DNA of 64,000 nt from Dictyoglomus turgidum DSM 6724 (GTDB lineage Bacteria > Dictyoglomota > Dictyoglomia > Dictyoglomales > Dictyoglomaceae), in assembly GCF_000021645.1 (NCBI RefSeq), contig NC_011661.1:900723-964722 (forward strand). The letters run 5' to 3'. The notes beneath the pieces were generated by a model, which ran no database searches, was not told where the DNA came from, and saw nothing but the letters and a program-made list of their open reading frames with translations. This document shows, one piece after another, positions 48,569-57,294 of this stretch (the first letter of the stretch is position 1; every line of letters starts with the position of its first letter). The position numbers were made by a program, and so were the translations under genes.

Positions 48569-50116
48569 TTGCTTTTAGGAATTGATATTGGTACATCTGG
48601 TACTAAAGCTTTACTTATTGATGATGATGGTAGAGTAATTGGAAGTTCTACTGTAGAATATCCCCTTTATACTCCTTTTCCATCCTGGTCAGAACAAGAG
48701 CCAGAAGATTGGTGGAAGGCAACAAAAGAGGCTGTGGTTAGCGTAATAGATAAGACAGGAGTATCGCCTAAGTTAATCAAAGGCATAGGCTTATCTGGTC
48801 AGATGCATGGTTCGGTATTTTTGGATGAGAAAGGAAATGTAATAAGGAGAGCAATATTGTGGAATGATCAAAGGACTGCTAAGCAATGCGATGAAATTGT
48901 AGAGAGGGTTGGGGGAGTAAAGAGGCTTTTAGACTTTACTTTAAATCTTGCTCTTACTGGATTTACAGCACCAAAAATATTATGGCTTAGAGAGAATGAG
49001 CCAGAAAATTACTCTAAAGTACATAAAGTACTACTTCCCAAGGATTATATAAGATTTAGATTAACAGGAGAATATGCCTCTGACGTTTCTGACTCCTCGG
49101 GAACTTTGCTTTTTGATGTAAAGAACAGAAAATGGTCAAAGGAGATGTTAAATTTATTGGAAATTCCAGAAGAGTGGATGCCAAAAGTATATGAATCACC
49201 AGAAATTACTGGTACTTTACTTCCCAGCGTAGCTGAGGAATTAGGTCTTCCTTCTGGGATTCCTGTAGTGGGCGGTGGTGGTGATAATGCTTCTCAAGCA
49301 GTAGGAAGTGGTATTGTCAAAAGTGGAATTCTTTTTGTAAGCTTAGGAACTTCAGGGGTTATATTTGCTCACTTGGATACTCCTGAGGGGGATCCTGAGG
49401 GAAGACTTCACACTTTCTGTCATGCAGTACCTGGTAAATGGCATACTATGGGAGTAATGCTTTCTGCAGGTGGATCCTTCAGATGGTTTAGAGATTCTTT
49501 TGGAGATGTAGAAATAGAACTCTCTAAGTGGACTGGTAGAGATCCATACGAATTTTTAACTATGGAGGCAGAAAATGTGCCTCCTGGCTCTGAGGGTCTA
49601 ATTTTTCTGCCATATCTTACAGGTGAAAGGACTCCCCATGCAGATCCCCTCGCGAAAGGTGTATTTGCTGGGATCAGTTTGAGACATAAAAAGCCTTATT
49701 TTGTGAGATCGGTTCTTGAGGGAGTAGCCTTTGGACTTAGAGATTCCTTAGAACTTATGAAGAATCTTGGGATAGAAATGAAGGAAATAAGAGCCATTGC
49801 AGGTGGTGCAAGAAGCAAATTGTGGAGACAAATTCTTGCAGATGTATTTAATACTCCTATAACTACTATAAATGTAACAGAAGGCGCTGCGTATGGAGCA
49901 GCACTTCTTGCAGGTGTTGGTGTGGGTGTCTATAAGAGTGTAGAAGAGGCTTGTGATAGAGTTGTTAAAGTGATGAGCTTAGAAGAGCCTAATTCAGAAA
50001 GGGCAAAGATGTATGAGGAAATGTATGGATTATATAGGGAACTTTATCCACTATTAAAAGAGTATTATAGGAAGCTTTCTAACTTCATTGATAAATATTA
50101 TTCCAATAAAAAGTAA
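48569..50116 (+). CDS. xylB: Xylulokinase
   Basis: FGGY-family kinase phosphorylating D-xylulose to xylulose-5-phosphate. About 515 residues from TTG at 48569 (GGGGTGA just upstream; an in-frame TTG at 48548 lacks a site). ATPase phosphate-1 motif LLGIDIGTSGTKAL, substrate-site SGQMHGSVFLD and WNDQRT, second-domain GGGGDNASQAVGSG, and LPYLTGERTPHADPLAKG with GGARSKLWRQILAD. Family and length match XylB. No xylA adjacent. Own promoter and terminator, so it is a single-gene unit. Confidence 0.94.
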   Translation: MLLGIDIGTSGTKALLIDDDGRVIGSSTVEYPLYTPFPSWSEQEPEDWWKATKEAVVSVIDKTGVSPKLIKGIGLSGQMHGSVFLDEKGNVIRRAILWNDQRTAKQCDEIVERVGGVKRLLDFTLNLALTGFTAPKILWLRENEPENYSKVHKVLLPKDYIRFRLTGEYASDVSDSSGTLLFDVKNRKWSKEMLNLLEIPEEWMPKVYESPEITGTLLPSVAEELGLPSGIPVVGGGGDNASQAVGSGIVKSGILFVSLGTSGVIFAHLDTPEGDPEGRLHTFCHAVPGKWHTMGVMLSAGGSFRWFRDSFGDVEIELSKWTGRDPYEFLTMEAENVPPGSEGLIFLPYLTGERTPHADPLAKGVFAGISLRHKKPYFVRSVLEGVAFGLRDSLELMKNLGIEMKEIRAIAGGARSKLWRQILADVFNTPITTINVTEGAAYGAALLAGVGVGVYKSVEEACDRVVKVMSLEEPNSERAKMYEEMYGLYRELYPLLKEYYRKLSNFIDKYYSNKK

Positions 50117-50148
50117 AAAAGGAAATTTTTGATTTAAAATTTATTTTA

Positions 50149-50185
50149 AAAAAAGGGAGAAGATAAAATTCTTCTCCCTTTTTTT
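50149..50185 (+). terminator. Intrinsic terminator after xylB
   Basis: A 14-bp stem AAAAAAGGGAGAAG / CTTCTCCCTTTTTT with an eight-base ATAAAATT loop and a T run. Confidence 0.9.
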
Positions 50186-50186
50186 A

Positions 50187-50214
50187 TTGAAAATTTTCCT
50201 TAATTTATTGTAAT
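50187..50214 (+). promoter_or_regulatory. Candidate promoter of methionine adenosyltransferase operon
   Basis: TTGAAA (50187-50192), 16 bp, TGTAAT (50209-50214), about 65 bp before the start at 50279. I examined the leader for a SAM riboswitch fold and saw no paired stems. Confidence 0.35.
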
Positions 50215-50278
50215 CTTTATTAGCTTATGATATTATTTTTTTGCTTGTTTATTAAAAAAAAGAAGGAGGATAGGAGAG

Positions 50279-51493
50279 ATGAGAAACATTGTAGTAGAGA
50301 AGCTAAATTCTTTGCCAGTAGAAGAACATGGTGTGGAACTTGTAGAAAGAAAAGGAATAGGACATCCTGACTCCATTTGTGATGCTATTATGGACCAGAT
50401 ATCTGTAAATTTATCACAGGAGTATATAAAGCGTGTAGGAAATATTTTACATCATAATATTGATAAGAGTTTGCTTGTAGCTGGAGAGGTGGAAAGAAAA
50501 CTTGGAGTAGGCGGCGAAGTTAAAAAGCCGATGCTTCTTGTCATAGGAGACAGAGCAACCTTTGAAGTGGATGGTATAAGGATACCTGTAGAGGAGATAG
50601 CTATTGAAACAGCAAAGGAATGGTTTAGAAAAAACCTGAGATTTGTCGATCCAGATAAACATGTAAAATTTCAGGTAGAACTTTATCCAGGTTCTCCAGA
50701 ACTTACAGATATTTTCAGAAGAAGAAAGGGATTGCTTCCTGCCAATGATACCTCAGCAGCTGTGGGATATGCGCCTTTAACTTCTACAGAAAAGATCGTA
50801 TTAGAACTTGAAAGATATTTAAACTCAAAAGAGTTTAAGGCTATTCATCCAGAGGTAGGAGAAGATATTAAAATAATGGCATTTAGACAAAAGAAGAATT
50901 TGCAATTGACTATAGCAATGCCCCTTATCGATAGATATGTAACTAGCGTTAAAGATTATTTTGAAAAGAAAGAAGTTATCAAGAGTATTGTGGAAGATTT
51001 TGTAAGTGAGAAAGCTCAGAATTTTGAAAATATCACTATTGATATCAATACCTTGGATGATCCAGAAAGAGGCATGGACGGTATTTATGTAAGTGTGCTT
51101 GGAACTTCAGCGGAAGATGCAGATTCAGGACAGGTAGGAAGAGGAAATAGGGTAAATGGTGTTATTGCATTAAATCGTCCAATGGGGACAGAAGCTGCAG
51201 CTGGAAAGAACCCTGTAAGCCATGTTGGAAAGATCTATAACATTCTTACTCATAAGATTGCCAATGAGATCTATCAAAAGGTACCAGGTATTAAAGAGGT
51301 CTATGTGTGGCTATGTAGCCAAATTGGAAAACCCATTGATCAACCTAAAATTGCTACAGCTCAATTAATCTTAGAAAATGGAACTTCAATATATGATGTG
51401 GCAAAACCAGTAGAAGATATAATTGATCAAGAGTTGGCTAATATTGAGAAATTCTGTAACGAGCTTGCCGAAGGGAAGTATTCTGTATGGTAG
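50279..51493 (+). CDS. S-adenosylmethionine synthetase, archaeal type
   Basis: Makes SAM from methionine and ATP. 404 residues of the archaeal MAT family (PF01941), which shares almost no sequence with bacterial MetK. Visible are VERKGIGHPDSICDAI, HHNIDKSLLVAGEVERK, LLPANDTSAAVGYAPLT, MAFRQKKNLQLTIAMP, DSGQVGRGNRVNGVI and GKNPVSHVGKIYN. AAGAAGGAGG upstream. The 3' end overlaps the class I lysyl-tRNA synthetase start by 7 bp. It supplies SAM whose product SAH and MTA are handled by ahcY and the mtn genes of this window. Confidence 0.95.
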   Translation: MRNIVVEKLNSLPVEEHGVELVERKGIGHPDSICDAIMDQISVNLSQEYIKRVGNILHHNIDKSLLVAGEVERKLGVGGEVKKPMLLVIGDRATFEVDGIRIPVEEIAIETAKEWFRKNLRFVDPDKHVKFQVELYPGSPELTDIFRRRKGLLPANDTSAAVGYAPLTSTEKIVLELERYLNSKEFKAIHPEVGEDIKIMAFRQKKNLQLTIAMPLIDRYVTSVKDYFEKKEVIKSIVEDFVSEKAQNFENITIDINTLDDPERGMDGIYVSVLGTSAEDADSGQVGRGNRVNGVIALNRPMGTEAAAGKNPVSHVGKIYNILTHKIANEIYQKVPGIKEVYVWLCSQIGKPIDQPKIATAQLILENGTSIYDVAKPVEDIIDQELANIEKFCNELAEGKYSVW

Positions 51494-53061
51494 AGAAGGT
51501 TCCTCATTGGGCTGATTTAGCCGCAGAAGAGATAATCCGTCTTAAAGGCAAAAAAAACGTGGTAGCTACAGGGATTACTCCCTCAGGTCCCATTCATCTT
51601 GGGAACCTGAGGGAGATCCTTACTGGTGATGCTCTTTATAGAGCCTTGCAAGATAAAGGCTCAGAAGTAGAATTTATTTATATTGCTGATACTTTTGATC
51701 CTTTAAGAAAAGTATATCCTTTTCTTCCTGATTCTTATGCTGAACATGTGGGAAAGCCCATCTCTGAAATACCAGATCCCGAGGGATGTCATGAAAACTA
51801 TGCTGAACACTTTTTAGAGCCCTTCTTGGAAGCAATCAAAATTTTAGGAATAGAGCCCAAAGTTATAAAGGCTCATGAAAGCTATAAAAACGGACTTTAT
51901 ACAGAGATCATTGATTTAACTTTACAGAATAACGAGAAGATAACTCAAATCCTCAATGAAATTGCAGGAAGAAATCTGGAGAAAAACTTTGTTCCCCTTC
52001 TTCCTAAGTGCGAAAAGTGCGGAAGATTGACCACTACAAGTATAGTCTCCTTTGACGTAAAAAAGCATCAGGTAGAATATCAATGTAAATGTGGACATAC
52101 GGGAATTGCAGACTATAGTAAAGGAGAAGCAAAACTCCCTTGGAGATTAGACTGGCCTGGAAGATGGAAGATATTTGGAGTTACTGTTGAACCTTTTGGT
52201 AAAGATCATGCTACTACAGGGGGTTCTTACGATACTGGCAAAGTAATTACAAAAGAAATATTTGGGTATGAGCCACCATATCCTTTTATATATGAATGGA
52301 TATATTTAAAAGGAAAAGGTGCAATGTCAAGTTCAAAAGGTATTGCCATACCTATTAATGAAATATTAGAGATTCTTCCCCCTTCATGGGTAAGATATCT
52401 CATATTGAGATACAAACCCGATAAACATATAGATTTTGATCCAGTAAATGGATATATTCTCTTGGCAGAGGATTATGAAAGATTAGAAAGAATATATTAT
52501 AGATTAGAAGGTACTGAGGAGGAATGGGCTGAGCTTGCAAGAGTTTATGAGCTTTCTCAAGTTAAAGGGGTACCAAAGGAACCTGGTCCTCAAGTACCTC
52601 TAAGGCATATTATCACACTAACGCAAATTTCCTTAGGAAATAAAGAGCTCCTAAAAGAAATGCTTATAAGGAGTGGGTATGAAAAAGAACTTGAAAAATT
52701 TGATGAGATATTAAAAAGGGTAGAATATGTTAAAAATTGGCTTGAAAAATTTGCACCATCTCAAGTAAAGTTTAAGCTTCAAGAAGAAATTCCAGAGATT
52801 GTAAAAAGTTTTTCTCCTAAGGAGAAAGGGTTTTTAAGAGACTTAGCTCAAAAAATAAAAGAAAAAGATTGGCAAGGAGAAGAACTTCAAAATTTCATAT
52901 ATACCTTAGCTCAAGAACATAATATAGAAGGAAAAAGAGCTTTCCAATTAATATATTTGGCTTTTTTAAACCAAACTTCAGGACCAAGGGCAGGACATTT
53001 CTTGGTTTCCTTACCAAAGGACTTTGTGGTTAAAAGGCTTGAGGAAGCAGGAACTTTATAA
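51487..53061 (+). CDS. lysK: Lysyl-tRNA synthetase, class I (archaeal type)
   Basis: 524 residues; class I LysRS, found mainly in archaea, spirochaetes and some bacteria. HIGH-like TPSGPIHLGNLRE near residue 35 and KMSKS-like GAMSSSKGIAIP near residue 285 define the Rossmann catalytic core; two zinc-like pairs (CEKCGRL, CKCGHTG) lie about 175-200. The C-terminal anticodon-binding helices fill the rest. Adjacent and coupled to archaeal-type MAT. I see no class II LysRS in the window, so this may be the sole enzyme; genome data would decide. Confidence 0.95.
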   Translation: MVEKVPHWADLAAEEIIRLKGKKNVVATGITPSGPIHLGNLREILTGDALYRALQDKGSEVEFIYIADTFDPLRKVYPFLPDSYAEHVGKPISEIPDPEGCHENYAEHFLEPFLEAIKILGIEPKVIKAHESYKNGLYTEIIDLTLQNNEKITQILNEIAGRNLEKNFVPLLPKCEKCGRLTTTSIVSFDVKKHQVEYQCKCGHTGIADYSKGEAKLPWRLDWPGRWKIFGVTVEPFGKDHATTGGSYDTGKVITKEIFGYEPPYPFIYEWIYLKGKGAMSSSKGIAIPINEILEILPPSWVRYLILRYKPDKHIDFDPVNGYILLAEDYERLERIYYRLEGTEEEWAELARVYELSQVKGVPKEPGPQVPLRHIITLTQISLGNKELLKEMLIRSGYEKELEKFDEILKRVEYVKNWLEKFAPSQVKFKLQEEIPEIVKSFSPKEKGFLRDLAQKIKEKDWQGEELQNFIYTLAQEHNIEGKRAFQLIYLAFLNQTSGPRAGHFLVSLPKDFVVKRLEEAGTL

Positions 53062-53063
53062 AT

Positions 53064-53633
53064 TCATTTTAGGTTCCTGCTTCCTGGCTTTACAAGGGGT
53101 ACCCCCTCTTTACACAAGGGACATTCCTCGGGTTTATAAGTATCAAGTTTCAATTGGATCAAAGAGTATAAAGGTTCATCAAAGATTTTTTTTCCGCCAC
53201 TTCTATCCACAATACAGGCAAAAGCTACCACTTCTCCTCCATACTCCTTTACCAACTCTGCCACCTCTAACGCAGATCCTCCTGTAGTTACTACATCCTC
53301 ACATATAAGAACCTTTTCACCAGGATTTATATTAAAACCTCTTCTTAATTTCATTTTTCCCTCTTCTCTTTCTGCAAAAATTCCTCTCACTTTTAATGCT
53401 CTTGCAAGTTCATAAGCAACAATTATTCCTCCAAGAGCAGGTCCTACTACTACATCTATCTGTAAGTCCTTTGGAATTTTTTCAGCAATTTCTTTGGCAA
53501 TTTTTTCAGAAAGGTCAGGATATTGAAGAATAAGAGCACACTGAAGATAGTTTGGACTGTGAAGTCCTGAGGAGAGTAAAAAATGCCCCTCTAAAAATGC
53601 TCCTTTTTCTTTAAATATCTCAAGCCAATTCAT
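53064..53633 (-). CDS. pyrE: Orotate phosphoribosyltransferase
   Basis: Pyrimidine synthesis step joining orotate and PRPP to OMP. 189 residues. The PRPP motif KVLICEDVVTTGGSALEV is clear; the N-terminal region has HFLLSSGLHSPNYLQCAL and VVGPALGGIIVAYELAR, standard for PyrE. The C-terminal CPLCKEGVPLVKPGSR tail, with a Cys-x2-Cys, is found in the thermophile subgroup. Minus-strand GGGAGGGAA precedes the start; lysK converges on its 3' end with a 2 bp gap. 17 bp downstream of the radical SAM gene, so probably co-transcribed. Confidence 0.93.
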   Translation of the reverse strand: MNWLEIFKEKGAFLEGHFLLSSGLHSPNYLQCALILQYPDLSEKIAKEIAEKIPKDLQIDVVVGPALGGIIVAYELARALKVRGIFAEREEGKMKLRRGFNINPGEKVLICEDVVTTGGSALEVAELVKEYGGEVVAFACIVDRSGGKKIFDEPLYSLIQLKLDTYKPEECPLCKEGVPLVKPGSRNLK

Positions 53634-53650
53634 AAAAGTTCATTCCCTCC

Positions 53651-54673
53651 CTAAATAAGATATTTATAAAAATTCTTTGGATTTAGCTCTTGAGAGAAGG
53701 GGAAGATTTCATTTATATATCTTCTTACATCTACACATAAGTGACATTTGCCTACATATCCCTCTTGTGATTTTTTAAATCCAAATTTTTCTGCATATTT
53801 CATAAGTCCATAGGGACCTTCTTCTACTAAGATTTTTACAAAAGGAAGTTTTTCCAAGTCAAAGTTTTCATAGAATTCTTCTAGGTCTTCTATTTTGCCT
53901 AAAGATAATCCTCCACAAAAATATGGAATATAGTTTCCATAGAGATCAAAATGAGCATGTTGAGATTCTAAGATTTCAAATCTGCAATTTTCTTCCCTAA
54001 AAACTTCTGCCGAATATTTTTTAAATAAATGTCCTAAGTAGAAGCCTGATCTTCCTCCTGGAATTAACGCATAACCTTCCCAAAAGATATACCCAGCCAT
54101 TTTCTCCCCATAAATTTCTATCCATTTTTCTAATGGTATAGAGTTTTCAATATCAATTTTTGCAATCTCTCCTAAAAAGTGCTCCATGTATACAATAACG
54201 TTTTTGGGTCCAAATACTTCTAAGGCAGTTTCTATAGCAAGAAGAGTTCTCTTTAATGGAATTTTCTCTGCGTGAAAGGGAGAACAGCTTATAAATATTT
54301 TAGGAAGGCCTGATGATTTTAGAAGGGAGAATTTTTCATATACATCTTCTTTGTTTATACACCAGCTGGCATTGGTTTCCACATAACCTATGTACAAACC
54401 AAGTTCTTTTGCTTTTTTTACTGCATAAAGTAGGAGAGGGAAATTTAAGAAGGGCTCTCCTCCTGCAAAATGAATACCATGGAATAGTATATTTTTATCG
54501 GGGGGAGGAGTATAGTCCTTCCATATTTTCTTAGTTCCATTGAGTAGCGAGTCTAAGTATTCTCTACTTATAAAGTCCGTCCACTCGGGACCTGAAGCAT
54601 ATAAACAATGTCTACATCTTGATGAGCACTTATATGTAAGTATTATTCCTAAGGAATCTATAGGAAGAAGCAT
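53651..54673 (-). CDS. Radical SAM protein, unknown substrate
   Basis: 340 residues. The Cys-x3-Cys-x2-Cys cluster motif TYKCSSRCRHC is at residues 14-24, followed by FAGGEPFLNFPLLLYAVKKA (the GGEP motif) and YVETNASWCINKE. Additional cysteines occur at ENCRFEIL, PYFCGG and, near the C-terminus, KCHLCVDVRR, possibly a second cluster like SPASM or twitch domains. The substrate cannot be read. Minus-strand TATAAT (54703-54708) gives a ~23-base leader. It precedes pyrE on the same strand. Its neighbour upstream is a divergent cyclase-family hydrolase. Confidence 0.88.
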   Translation of the reverse strand: MLLPIDSLGIILTYKCSSRCRHCLYASGPEWTDFISREYLDSLLNGTKKIWKDYTPPPDKNILFHGIHFAGGEPFLNFPLLLYAVKKAKELGLYIGYVETNASWCINKEDVYEKFSLLKSSGLPKIFISCSPFHAEKIPLKRTLLAIETALEVFGPKNVIVYMEHFLGEIAKIDIENSIPLEKWIEIYGEKMAGYIFWEGYALIPGGRSGFYLGHLFKKYSAEVFREENCRFEILESQHAHFDLYGNYIPYFCGGLSLGKIEDLEEFYENFDLEKLPFVKILVEEGPYGLMKYAEKFGFKKSQEGYVGKCHLCVDVRRYINEIFPFSQELNPKNFYKYLI

Positions 54674-54741
54674 ATTTTAATAATACCATAATTTTTGCTA
54701 TGATTATAGTATGACTATATCTTAGCAGGGAGGATTTTGAA

Positions 54742-55389
54742 ATGAAAATTTTTTGGGATAAGCCCATAGATGTGAGTCTTTTAATTCATGAGGATATGCT
54801 TTTTTGGCCCAATGATCCTAAATTTCAAAGGGAATGGGTAGCAAAAATATCGGAAGGTAAGAATGCAAATCTTTCAAAGATAACTTTAGGGTCTCACACA
54901 GGAACCCATATAGATACGCCTTACCATTTTCTTGACCATGGCAAAACTCTTGAAAATATTGATATATCCAGATTCTATGGTTTTGCTAAGGTCTTTGAAA
55001 TAAAAAATCCTAATAAGATTCTCTTACAAGATATTGAGACTTTGCCTATTGAAGAGGGAGACATTATTCTTTTTAAAACAAAAAATTCTTTACTTTTAAA
55101 AGAGAACATTTTCCACGATGATTATGTTGGTTTGTCACTTGAGGCTGCGAGATATCTTGCGGACAAGAATGTAAAGACCATAGGAATAGACTATTTATCT
55201 ATAGGTCCAAGAGGAGATGAGGGCAGAGAAGTGCATAGGATACTTTTAGGTAAAGAAATAGGGATTATAGAAGGTTTGAATCTTTTAGAAATAAAAGAGG
55301 GAAGGTATTTCATGATGGCTCTTCCCTTAAAGATTAAGGGTGGAGAGGGCTCTCCTGTAAGGGCTATTTTATTTCCTATAGAGGAATAG
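54742..55389 (+). CDS. Cyclase/kynurenine-formamidase family metal hydrolase
   Basis: 215 residues of the cyclase family (PF04199). The metal motif GSHTGTHIDTPYHFLDHG is exact for the family (HxGTHxDxPxH), and GIDYLSIGPRGDEGREVHRILL follows. Bacterial members hydrolyse N-formylkynurenine, amide or lactone substrates; tryptophan catabolism is not suggested by the context. AGGGAGGA upstream. The glycosyltransferase starts 7 bp downstream. Confidence 0.9.
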   Translation: MKIFWDKPIDVSLLIHEDMLFWPNDPKFQREWVAKISEGKNANLSKITLGSHTGTHIDTPYHFLDHGKTLENIDISRFYGFAKVFEIKNPNKILLQDIETLPIEEGDIILFKTKNSLLLKENIFHDDYVGLSLEAARYLADKNVKTIGIDYLSIGPRGDEGREVHRILLGKEIGIIEGLNLLEIKEGRYFMMALPLKIKGGEGSPVRAILFPIEE

Positions 55390-55396
55390 ATGTCTT

Positions 55397-56491
55397 ATGA
55401 GAGTTGCAGTTGTCCATGATTGGATCGTTAATATAGGTGGTGCTGAGAAGGTATTAAAGGCAATTTTAGAGCTTTTTCCTGATGCTGATGTTTATACTCT
55501 TGTTTATTTAAAGGATACCCTCAGAAAATTAGGGATAAATAATAAGGTTTATTCTTCCTTTATTAGTGGACTTCCTTTTGCAAAAACAAAATATTCTTAC
55601 TATTTACCTCTTATGCCCTTAGCTATTGAGCAATTTGATTTGTCTAAATATGATCTTGTTATCTCTAGTAGTCATTGTGTAGCAAAAGGAGTATTAACGA
55701 AATCTTATCAGATCCACATTTGTTATTGTCATACTCCCATGAGATATATTTGGGATCTATATTTTCCGTACTTAAAGGAACATAAATTAGAAAATGGTAT
55801 TAAGGGTATATTTGTGAAGCCTATTCTTCATTATCTAAGAATATGGGATGTTTCAAGTGCTAATAGGGTAGATTATTTTGTTGCCAATTCTCAAAACGTA
55901 GCAAATAGAATAAGGAAAATATATAGAAGGGATTCTGTAGTAATATATCCTCCTGTGGATGTGGAAAGGTTTCTTCCTTCTTATAAGAAAGAGGATTATT
56001 TTATGGTGCTTTCTCGTCTTGTTCCATATAAAAAAGTAGATTTAGTGGTAGAAACTTTTAACGAGCTAAATCTTCCTCTTGTAGTGATTGGTGATGGGGA
56101 AGAAATGGGGAAGATTAAAAAGATGGCAAAGGAAAATATAAAAATTTTGGGTTGGCAAGAGGATGATGTGGTAAAGGAGTATCTTGCAAAGGCTCAAGCT
56201 TTAATCTTTGCCTCTGAGGAAGATTTTGGTATCGTATCTGTGGAGGCTCAAGCATGTGGTACTCCTGTAATAGCCTATAATAGAGGTGGTGCTAAGGAGA
56301 CAGTAATTGATGGAGAAACAGGGATACTCTTTGAGGAACAAAATGTAGAAAGTCTAAAAAAGGCTGTTTTGAGATTTTTAAAAGAGAGGGATAATTTTCA
56401 AAGGGATAAAATTATGGAGAATGCTAAAAGATTTTCTGAGGATCGTTTTAAAAGGGAATTTAAATCCTATATAGAAGGGATAATAAGGTAG
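55397..56491 (+). CDS. Glycosyltransferase family 4
   Basis: 364-residue GT-B retaining glycosyltransferase. N-terminal acceptor domain with VVHDWIVNIGGAEKVLKAIL and YVANSQ-type FVANSQNVANRIRKIY; C-terminal donor domain with VLSRLVPYKKVDLVVETF, LVVIGDGEEMGKIKKMA, KILGWQEDD and ASEEDFGIVSVEAQACGTPVIA, the E-x7-E motif. WbaZ-like mannosyltransferases share this opening. Likely envelope polysaccharide or glycolipid synthesis, perhaps with the sugar transferase at 18625. Acceptor and donor unknown. Confidence 0.92.
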   Translation: MRVAVVHDWIVNIGGAEKVLKAILELFPDADVYTLVYLKDTLRKLGINNKVYSSFISGLPFAKTKYSYYLPLMPLAIEQFDLSKYDLVISSSHCVAKGVLTKSYQIHICYCHTPMRYIWDLYFPYLKEHKLENGIKGIFVKPILHYLRIWDVSSANRVDYFVANSQNVANRIRKIYRRDSVVIYPPVDVERFLPSYKKEDYFMVLSRLVPYKKVDLVVETFNELNLPLVVIGDGEEMGKIKKMAKENIKILGWQEDDVVKEYLAKAQALIFASEEDFGIVSVEAQACGTPVIAYNRGGAKETVIDGETGILFEEQNVESLKKAVLRFLKERDNFQRDKIMENAKRFSEDRFKREFKSYIEGIIR

Positions 56492-56525
56492 AAAATTGAA
56501 AATTTATGATAAAATAACTAATGTT

Positions 56526-57278
56526 ATGAGAGGGAAATTAACAATCCGAAAGACAGTTTTTTTAAGTTTTTTAATTATTTTTATTTTATTTTTAAATCCT
56601 ATATTTGGATGGTCTGCCAAGACTCATCAAAAAATTGTCAAGGAGGCTCTTTATTCTTTGCCAAAAGAATATCAACGAAAACTTGTGCCATATTTAGATG
56701 AGCTTCTTGAGGGTAGCGTAGCTCCAGATAAAGTATATAGAGATTTTGATAATCATATATTCCATGTTCATGGGAATAAGGGTAGAGGTCCTGAAAAGGT
56801 GAGAGAAAAGTATTATGAGATTATTAGTCTAATTCAGGAAAGGAAGCCTTGGAGACTTATTGCTTTTCAGCTTGGAGTTCTATCCCATTATATTGCTGAT
56901 TTAAATCAGCCTCTTCATACCGATTCAAGTAAAAAGGAAGATCAGTTTCATAGCAAGTACGAAAAAGATGCCGAGGTGATAAATCCTAAAATTACTTCTG
57001 ATTTGACCTTTATTAAGTATCCTACAAGGCATATTTTAGATAGTATATTTAATGCGAATCGCTTTTATAAAGCTATAGAAAAAGCTTATTTAGAGGGAGA
57101 CCAGTTTAAGGATGTTTCCAAAGTTACCCAAAAACAGATAAATAAGGCAACCTACGATACTGCATCCTACTTCTATAGTATCCTTACAAGAGGAAGTAGG
57201 GGCACCACATTGATGGATCTAATTTATGATTTTATTGACTATATTTTTTCTTTGTTTAGGATCAATTTTAAAATGTAG
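56526..57278 (+). CDS. Zinc-dependent phospholipase C / S1-P1 nuclease-like secreted protein
   Basis: About 250 residues: signal peptide (RKTVFLSFLIIFILFLNPIFG), mature N-terminus WSAKTHQKIVKEAL with the Trp and His zinc ligands of the PLC/nuclease fold, then NHIFHVHG, and GVLSHYIADLNQPLHTD (His-x3-Asp zinc site). Substrate may be phospholipid or nucleic acid. Two starts are possible: ATG at 56526, which makes a conventional signal peptide, or TTG at 56496, which has a weak AAGG site and sits 4 bp after the glycosyltransferase stop. mtnP starts 16 bp after it. Confidence 0.85.
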   Translation: MRGKLTIRKTVFLSFLIIFILFLNPIFGWSAKTHQKIVKEALYSLPKEYQRKLVPYLDELLEGSVAPDKVYRDFDNHIFHVHGNKGRGPEKVREKYYEIISLIQERKPWRLIAFQLGVLSHYIADLNQPLHTDSSKKEDQFHSKYEKDAEVINPKITSDLTFIKYPTRHILDSIFNANRFYKAIEKAYLEGDQFKDVSKVTQKQINKATYDTASYFYSILTRGSRGTTLMDLIYDFIDYIFSLFRINFKM

Positions 57279-57294
57279 TTGGGAGGAATTTCCT

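Noticed and set aside
50186-50278. Possible SAM riboswitch ahead of methionine adenosyltransferase
   Set aside because: The leader is almost all A and T with no conserved stems or the purine-rich SAM-I core; after the xylB terminator only a weak promoter fits.
53024-53287. An 87-codon plus-strand frame after lysK
   Set aside because: It is antisense to pyrE and is low-complexity and unconserved in character; pyrE is unmistakable.
57226-57294. Longer MTA phosphorylase starting inside the preceding gene
   Set aside because: The extension is out of family, and the ATG at 57295 has a strong GGGAGGAA site.
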